From: an uncultured Eubacterium sp.
GTDB lineage: Bacteria; Bacillota; Clostridia; Lachnospirales; Lachnospiraceae
Reading direction: 5' to 3'
Assembly (NCBI GenBank): GCA_910577225.1
Contig: CAJTMV010000003.1
Location: forward strand, 195,227 to 205,921
Length of the DNA: 10,695 nt
A model generated the notes under the pieces. The model had not been told where the DNA came from, searched no databases, and saw only the letters and a program-made list of their open reading frames with translations. How positions within the stretch are numbered: the stretch's first letter is position 1; the number at the start of each line of letters is the position of its first letter. The position numbers and the translations under genes were made by a program. Of this stretch, positions 6,138 to 10,695 are shown piece by piece.

Positions 6138-6651
6138 AAACGGCCATTTATTTAGTGAAAAAAAGTATGGGAATGTATGTCCGTACTGTAATACTGCCGT
6201 TAATAAAAACAGTAACAAGGAGGAAGATCCTCTTGGCAAATACAGTGATGTTGTATACCTGAATGATCTTGAGATATTAAAACCGGTAACCGGATGGCTG
6301 GTTTGTCTGGAAGGACCGTCCAAAGGAAGAGATTACCGGATTATAGCAGAAAAGAATTTTATCGGCCGTGCGGGGGATATGGAAGTACGGATTATTGGGG
6401 ATCAGACGGTCAGTCAGAGAAATCATGCGATTATTGTGTACGACCCGGAAAAAAACAGAACGATGCTTTTGCCGGGCGATTCGCAGGGGCTCGTATATAT
6501 CCTGGATGAGGAAGACAACTGGGATGCCGTTTATGAACCGCGGATGCTGGAAGCGGGAGACCGGATTAAAATCGGACAGAGCATTTTTATTTTTGTTCCC
6601 CTTTGCGGGGAAAATGATGGATTTGTATTTCATTGGAAAGAGAATGAGTAG
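6118..6651 (+). CDS. Zinc-ribbon and FHA-domain protein
   Basis: 177 residues. The N-terminus has a putative zinc-binding knuckle: C6, H10, then C21-P-Y-C24. After a linker the FHA domain runs about residues 58-160: GWLVCLEGPSKGRDYRI, the IGR motif (82-84), TVSQRNHAIIVYDPEKNRT (97-115), SQGLVYIL and the closing LEAGDRIKIGQSIFIFVPL (144-162). FHA domains bind phosphothreonine peptides; the conserved Gly-Arg and Ser...Asn-His residues are present, so binding competence is likely. In T6SS of Proteobacteria an FHA protein (Fha/TagH) is activated by the kinase PpkA and reversed by the phosphatase PppA; a comparable role is inferred here, though no kinase is in the window. GGAGGG (6106-6111) precedes the ATG by 6 bases, inside the end of the upstream gene. 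The next start, GTG 6654, follows its stop by 2 bases. Confidence 0.88.
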   Translation: MGLIRCENGHLFSEKKYGNVCPYCNTAVNKNSNKEEDPLGKYSDVVYLNDLEILKPVTGWLVCLEGPSKGRDYRIIAEKNFIGRAGDMEVRIIGDQTVSQRNHAIIVYDPEKNRTMLLPGDSQGLVYILDEEDNWDAVYEPRMLEAGDRIKIGQSIFIFVPLCGENDGFVFHWKENE

Positions 6652-6653
6652 AC

Positions 6654-7262
6654 GTGCAGGAAGCATATAAGATCGGGAATGCCCAGTCCATAGGTTCTTA
6701 TCAGATACAGAGCAGTTATTTTGCGTCTCGTTATGATGACAGCAGATGTCTGGCTGTGCTTGCGGATGGGACGGCAGATCATATCAATGGCAGAAGATGC
6801 GCGGTTCTGGCAGCCGAAGCGTGCATGCATCAGTTTAAAAATATACCGGAAAGATCGGAAGTTTCAGTTTTTTTTGAGTCGCTTGCCGCAAAGATTGTGC
6901 GGGATATGCATGAGATTATATATTTGGGAAAAACGCCGTATTTATCGTTTAGCTGTCAATATTTTTGTGACAGGGAATTATATTATTATTCTGTCGGAGG
7001 GAATCAGGTCTTTTTGTTTGACGGCAGCGAATATCATCTGCTAAAAGAAAACTGCGGCAGGATCAGATTTGAAAGAGGAATGACAGCCGGGATCATTTCC
7101 CATGGCGTATGGGAGGCATTAAACGAAAAGGAAATGATATCTTATCTGATAAAACGGGAACATCCATATGATAAGGCGCAGAAGATGATCATGGGCGTAA
7201 AAGAAAAGAATAGAAAAATAGCGGGAAATGCTGCCGTTATAGTAGTCGAGGGGTGTTTATGA
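6654..7262 (+). CDS. Small PP2C-like protein with degraded metal site (probable pseudophosphatase)
   Basis: 202 residues. The start is GTG 6654, 2 bases after the previous stop, with a weak GGAAAGAG 11 bases upstream. The chain follows the PP2C fold: LAVLADGTADHINGRRCAVLA (33-53, the 'V.DGMGGH..G..A' motif), YYSVGGNQVFLFDG (111-124; family 'VGDSR.YL'), GIISHGVWEALNEKEMISYL (146-165; family 'LCSDGLWE.L.D.EI'), and AGNAAVIVVEG (190-200; family 'DNITVIVV'). D38-G39 survive, but three usual aspartates are replaced: G in VGG, H150 in SHG, G191 in GNAA. The N-terminal 'N-E-D' motif is also missing. A catalytic PP2C needs two metals held by these acids, so it is probably inactive or acts as a scaffold or sensor. 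It overlaps the next gene by ATGA, giving tight translational coupling. PP2C-like fold is well supported; inactivity is inference. Confidence 0.75.
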   Translation: MQEAYKIGNAQSIGSYQIQSSYFASRYDDSRCLAVLADGTADHINGRRCAVLAAEACMHQFKNIPERSEVSVFFESLAAKIVRDMHEIIYLGKTPYLSFSCQYFCDRELYYYSVGGNQVFLFDGSEYHLLKENCGRIRFERGMTAGIISHGVWEALNEKEMISYLIKREHPYDKAQKMIMGVKEKNRKIAGNAAVIVVEGCL

Positions 7263-9202
7263 GAAACTTAAACAGTAAGCTGGTCATGGATTTTATATCG
7301 GAGCAGGGATATGATTCGATAGAAAAAACGTATGTCGCATATACGCCTCTGGAAAAATTTGTCTGTATCGCCGTAGCGGAAAGCTATGATAACGAAACGG
7401 ATGTAAACAGTGCGCAGCTTGCTGTAGAAGCCGTATTAACGGCATTTGAAAAAAAGCCTTCCCTGAAGCGGCTGCGGGAGTATATCCGCTATGCGAACGA
7501 GCAGATCTTACTGCATAGCACGCGCAGTCAGCTAAAAGTCAGTATTACAGTATTGGTATCGGACTATACGAGAATGCGTTATGCATACTGTGGTAATACA
7601 AGGCTGTATGTACTCTACGAAAATCTGCTTACACACACCAGCAAAACCCAGACGAAATATCAGCAGATGCTGGAAAATAATGAGGAAGAGAAACCGGATA
7701 ACGAGGAAATTCATAATTTAACAGAATATTTGGGAAGAGATAAACACGTCCGGCCATTTGTATCAAAGGTCACGCCGCTTACGGAAGGTTCTACGATCTT
7801 ATTTGCAACGAGTAATCTTTGGGGGCGTTTATCAGAGATCGAAATACTGGACGCGTATGAATATACAAAAACAGGCAGGGAATTTTTGGAAATCCTGCAG
7901 GAGCTTCTGCTGAGTCTTCAGGAGGAGAACGATCAGAGGATGGGCAGTTTTACGGCTGCATTCCTTTATATTGAAAAGACTTTTAAAGAAGATACCCAGA
8001 AAAAGAAAAAAAGAAAACGGATGATCTGGATTGCGGTGATCGTTCTGACTGCAATAGTTGTTATCGTTACAATTGTTATCCTTTGTATCCGGGCGCTGGA
8101 TCGCAGGAAGATGACTGAGATCGAAAAGCTGGATCAAAGAGGCGTCCGATATATGGGCTATGAAAACTATGATAAAGCTCTGACGCAGTATGAGCAGGCT
8201 GTAAAACAGGCGGAAGGGCTGAGTCTGAATAACTGGCAGTATATCGAAGAAAAAAGGGAATTAACAGAAACAGTGACCGATCGGGAAGCCATCCTTACGC
8301 TTTTTCAGGAGGCAGAGGCGGCTTTTGCAGGAAGCGACTATGTGCAGGCGAAAAAGCTGTATGCACAGATTCAGAAGGAATCGGTATATCAGGGATTTGA
8401 CGAGCTGTCCGAATATGCAAAGAAAAAAGCAGAAGAGATTACCGCCCGCATGCAGATTATGCAGCTGATATCGCTTGGAGATATGTATCAGTCAACAGAG
8501 GATTATGAGGAAGCGTTATTTCAGTATAACCGTGCGCTGAACGAGCTGACCAAAATGATGGATCTGGAACTGCAGGGGGATGTACAGGCGAAAATATTTG
8601 CCATTCGCCAGAAACAAAAAGAAAACAGTCAGGCAGAAGAAGCCGCGCAGAAAGAAGCCGAACAGAAAAAAGAAGAGGAAGAGGCCGCGCAGAAGGAGGC
8701 CAAGGCAGACCGTGCGGTAATTCGGATTAATACTTACATTGCCAACGCGAATAACGCGCTGGAAGAAGGCAGACCGGAAAGAGCACGTGAGTTATATAAA
8801 CAGGCGCTGTCCCGGTATAATAAATTTACCGGATCGAGTGAAGATGCAGATAAACTGTACGCAGATATTACGGCGCTGGGGCAGGCCATAACAGAAGCGG
8901 AGGTCAAGGCGGCTGAAGAGGCGCAGGAAGAGCATCTGGCACGGGCAGCCAAATATATGATTCAGGCAAAAGAGGCGGCACGGGCAGGGGATAAAACGAC
9001 TGCCAGAACGTTGTACGAGAATGCGCTTGCCGTTTATCAGTCGCTGAATATCTGGGACGAACGGGTGCAGGAAGTCTATGATGCGCTGGATGAGCTGGAT
9101 CATGGCGGTGCAGCAGATACGGGACAGGCGCAGAACGACGCCCAGGGGCAGAAGGATGCGCAGCAGGGGCAGGCAGCACCGAGGAAGGCAAAAAACAGAT
9201 AA
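7259..9202 (+). CDS. Membrane protein: degenerate PP2C-like domain, transmembrane helix, TPR-like repeats
   Basis: 647 residues from ATG 7259, chosen over GTG 7253 because the ATGA overlap with the previous stop and GAGGGG (7248-7253) point to it. Residues 1-240 resemble a PP2C domain stripped of its active site: CIAVAESYDN (36-45; family 'vaDGMGG'), YAYCGNTRLYVLYENLLTH (108-126; family 'VGDSR.Y'), TILFATSNLWGRLSEIEI (179-196; family 'CSDGLWE'), and MGSFTAAFLYIE (228-239; family 'DNITVVVV'). Each metal-binding Asp is absent. A basic stretch KKKKRKR (248-254) precedes a single hydrophobic helix (254-279), so the N-terminal domain should be cytosolic and the rest outside. Residues 289-600 hold about five TPR-like helical hairpins (near 289-320, 344-375, 401-432, 488-520, 562-595; e.g. 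ALTQYEQAV and ARELYKQAL) with coiled-coil segments near 446-482 and 541-562, then a Gln/Gly/Asp-rich tail. No signal peptide or sorting motif. Likely an anchor or assembly protein of the contractile system. Confidence 0.75.
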   Translation: MRNLNSKLVMDFISEQGYDSIEKTYVAYTPLEKFVCIAVAESYDNETDVNSAQLAVEAVLTAFEKKPSLKRLREYIRYANEQILLHSTRSQLKVSITVLVSDYTRMRYAYCGNTRLYVLYENLLTHTSKTQTKYQQMLENNEEEKPDNEEIHNLTEYLGRDKHVRPFVSKVTPLTEGSTILFATSNLWGRLSEIEILDAYEYTKTGREFLEILQELLLSLQEENDQRMGSFTAAFLYIEKTFKEDTQKKKKRKRMIWIAVIVLTAIVVIVTIVILCIRALDRRKMTEIEKLDQRGVRYMGYENYDKALTQYEQAVKQAEGLSLNNWQYIEEKRELTETVTDREAILTLFQEAEAAFAGSDYVQAKKLYAQIQKESVYQGFDELSEYAKKKAEEITARMQIMQLISLGDMYQSTEDYEEALFQYNRALNELTKMMDLELQGDVQAKIFAIRQKQKENSQAEEAAQKEAEQKKEEEEAAQKEAKADRAVIRINTYIANANNALEEGRPERARELYKQALSRYNKFTGSSEDADKLYADITALGQAITEAEVKAAEEAQEEHLARAAKYMIQAKEAARAGDKTTARTLYENALAVYQSLNIWDERVQEVYDALDELDHGGAADTGQAQNDAQGQKDAQQGQAAPRKAKNR

Positions 9203-9260
9203 AAGAAATAAGAACAACAATCCGGTATAAAGTGAGCGGTACTATTGCGGAGGATATCAG

Positions 9261-10475
9261 ATGGAACATAAAAAACAATTGTTAACTTCCAGAATTGCGC
9301 AAATTCATGATCCGGTACAAAAGAGACTGTTACAGGACGTACTGGTAGACGTATTTGGCGAATTGCTTACGTATAGTGAAGAGAGTTTTGATCACCTGGA
9401 ACAAAAAATCGACAGGGAAAGATCGGATCCGGATTCCCGCTACTATGTCTATACGGGAGTCTGTAAAAAAGAGGGACTGGACAGCGCGAGCCGCAGTTTG
9501 TTTGAAATCCATAGGGAAGAAGAGCATCCGCAGGGGTATCTGGGCACGTTATTTTTAGCGTGTGACTATCTGCAGATTCGCAGCTGTCTGACGAGAACTT
9601 ATCGCGCAAAAGTGGAGACAGATATCGGAGAGTATCAGACAACGGTATCGCTTTCGTACTGCAGGTTTTATCTGCAGGCTTTTCAGCAGCTGTATGAATG
9701 GTTTGCGGCGAATCAAAGACAGTGGCATACGATCAACTGTCCTTTTTTATATAAAATGCTGGATATTACAGATCGGGAAGGAATCGTGCCGCAGGATGCC
9801 GTTATTTCAAAAGTATCGATCGATCTGGAGGAGCTGTCTGCGTTTGCCATGGATGATATGGTACTTGTTTGGAATCTGTCTGAAGATATCTGTAAGCCGC
9901 GCGTAGATGTTACGGTGGCAGGAAACGTATCTTATTATGCGCATCAGATTCTGATGGAAGATCAGGAAGCAGGCTGCCTGGCAGTACCGGAAGGAGAAGA
10001 ACTGTTTACCGTTATTTTTTCAGAAGAAGGTTTGCTGGTGCGTACCGAAAAGGAGGCGCATCACGATTTAAAACTGGTAAAGATAGAGCCAATGTATCGG
10101 GAAAAAGATCATACAGATCTGGAGTTTCCGCTGCAAACCAATCTGCGCAGGCTGCGGCATGCAGACCGGCAGGCACTGGGACAGCCGCGTTATTTATGGA
10201 CAAAAGGCGAAGTGGAGCGAATATTAAGCGCTTACGAAGTATTCCAGGATTTTGAACTGGTGGATATCTGTCCGGATATGCAGGGGGAGACAGAAACGCT
10301 GGATATGAATCCGTTTATCCGGGTACATTCTTTTTTGAAACAGAAAAGAAAAATAGCAGTTGTTTTACATGCAAAAGACAGTTCAGATATTTTTCGATAT
10401 GAGAAAATGTTTTTTCTGTTAGCGGAGCTGCAGCTGTGTACAGAAGAATATGAGTGGACTGGAATACTGCGGTAA
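9261..10475 (+). CDS. Uncharacterised 404-residue protein at the end of the operon
   Basis: I do not recognise this protein. It is soluble by appearance, acidic overall, without signal peptide or membrane segment. GGAGGA (9249-9254) lies 6 bases before the ATG, 58 bp after the previous stop. Visible parts are a helical N-terminus (1-50), a tyrosine- and cysteine-containing middle (about 90-165, e.g. YLGTLFLACDYL), a beta-rich segment (about 180-280, with VDVTVAGNVSYYAHQILM), a DLEFPLQTNLRRLRHADRQ stretch (292-310), and an alpha/beta C-terminus (315-404, KIAVVLHAKDSSDIFRYEKM then LLAELQLCTEEYEW). No cofactor-binding, nuclease or protease motif stands out. Following sheath, tube and FHA genes, baseplate (TssF/TssK-like) or a regulatory partner is the obvious guess, but I see no diagnostic motif. 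It ends directly before a repeat region with no gene. Confidence 0.7.
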   Translation: MEHKKQLLTSRIAQIHDPVQKRLLQDVLVDVFGELLTYSEESFDHLEQKIDRERSDPDSRYYVYTGVCKKEGLDSASRSLFEIHREEEHPQGYLGTLFLACDYLQIRSCLTRTYRAKVETDIGEYQTTVSLSYCRFYLQAFQQLYEWFAANQRQWHTINCPFLYKMLDITDREGIVPQDAVISKVSIDLEELSAFAMDDMVLVWNLSEDICKPRVDVTVAGNVSYYAHQILMEDQEAGCLAVPEGEELFTVIFSEEGLLVRTEKEAHHDLKLVKIEPMYREKDHTDLEFPLQTNLRRLRHADRQALGQPRYLWTKGEVERILSAYEVFQDFELVDICPDMQGETETLDMNPFIRVHSFLKQKRKIAVVLHAKDSSDIFRYEKMFFLLAELQLCTEEYEWTGILR

Positions 10476-10695
10476 GATACGAACAGGAAATTAAAAAGAG
10501 AATTAAGAGACAAGATACGGATAAAAATTTAAGGAGAGAATGAGAAGCAGGATACAAATAAAAAAGAGAACAGAATAAGAAACGAATAAAAACTTAAGAA
10601 AAGAATAAGAAGCAGGATACAAATAAAAAAGAGAACAGAATAAGATACGAATAAAAACTTAAGAAGAGAATAAGAAGCAGGATACGAATAAGAAC
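10476..10695 (+). repeat. Purine-rich tandem repeat, 65-bp composite unit (37 + 28 bp), continues beyond window
   Basis: After the stop at 10475 the strand is almost only A and G with few C and T. A 37-bp A unit (10514-10550, 10579-10615, 10644-10680) alternates with a 28-bp B unit (10551-10578, 10616-10643, and 10681 onward, cut by the edge). Both kinds begin GATAC(G/A)AATAAAAA or close variants, so B looks like a shortened copy of A. The two B units are identical and the A units nearly so. The first 38 bases (10476-10513) look like a degenerate unit. All three forward frames carry stop codons; the reverse strand has long pyrimidine-rich frames that look like shadows. No terminator with a T-run is visible. 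Confidence 0.9.

Noticed and set aside
5475..6323. Long minus-strand frame of 282 codons opposite the membrane-protein and FHA genes
   Set aside because: It spans two overlapping plus-strand genes with good ribosome binding sites and domain motifs; its composition (Ser/Phe/Arg-rich, no domain) is typical of an antisense shadow.
7253..7258. GTG at 7253 as start of the TPR membrane protein
   Set aside because: It is part of the GAGGGG ribosome binding site; ATG 7259 gives the classic ATGA overlap with the preceding stop.
6654..7262. Active PP2C phosphatase of the PppA type
   Set aside because: Three of the motif positions that carry metal-binding aspartates have Gly or His instead.
8792..9278. 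Minus-strand frames opposite the end of the TPR-like membrane protein
   Set aside because: No ribosome binding site or motif; the plus strand carries the TPR/coiled-coil protein through this region and the next gene start at 9261.
10232..10557. Leu/Phe/Ser-rich minus-strand frames running out of the repeat region
   Set aside because: Hydrophobic appearance follows from reading a purine-rich strand in reverse; they overlap the 404-residue gene and lack a ribosome binding site.
10514..10695. CRISPR array
   Set aside because: The 37/28-bp alternation superficially fits repeat and spacer lengths, but the 'spacers' are identical to each other and similar to the 'repeats', so it is a composite tandem repeat.

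Overview
The window looks like chromosomal DNA from a low-to-mid-GC Firmicute, most likely a Clostridia/Lachnospiraceae gut anaerobe. The reasons are strong AGGAGG-type ribosome binding sites, a sigma-A-like promoter, the codon and protein style, an Rpn-family nuclease/transposase gene and a zinc-ribbon FHA protein of a type I associate with that family. This is inferred from sequence style; no marker gene is present.

Left part (1-2391): the 3' end of an Rpn-type PD-(D/E)XK nuclease gene with an in-frame 24-bp repeat, ending in a strong hairpin. Facing it on the minus strand are a small possible immunity protein (716-1204) and a pentapeptide-repeat protein (1306-2391). A 20-bp palindrome of TetR-operator style lies just upstream of the small gene.

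The intergenic region 2392-2688 is AT-rich. It holds a pair of near-identical 17-bp direct repeats and a near-consensus sigma-A promoter (TGGACA-N17-TATGAT) facing right.

Right part (2689-10475) is a plus-strand run of seven genes, several overlapping or closely spaced. The order is: a 764-residue protein whose C-terminal half looks like a TssC/EvpB contractile sheath subunit; a 131-residue Hcp-like tube protein; a two-pass membrane protein with an FHA-like cytosolic domain; a zinc-ribbon plus FHA protein; a small PP2C-like protein lacking several metal-binding aspartates; a membrane protein with an even more degenerate PP2C-like domain, one transmembrane helix and TPR-like repeats; and an unrecognised 404-residue protein. 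Sheath followed by tube, plus FHA and PP2C-type signalling modules, is the parts list of a type VI secretion-like contractile injection system. Here it sits in what appears to be a Gram-positive background, and the phosphatases look like pseudo-enzymes. Spike (VgrG), ClpV-type ATPase, gp25-like baseplate and a protein kinase are not in the window and would be expected further right if the model is correct.

The window ends in a purine-rich, 65-bp-period tandem repeat (10476-10695) that continues past the edge.

The working model is inference: a dedicated promoter drives a contractile sheath/tube machine that is anchored and controlled by membrane FHA/pseudo-PP2C/TPR proteins, and the divergent pentapeptide/immunity-like genes may be effector-related accessory genes.
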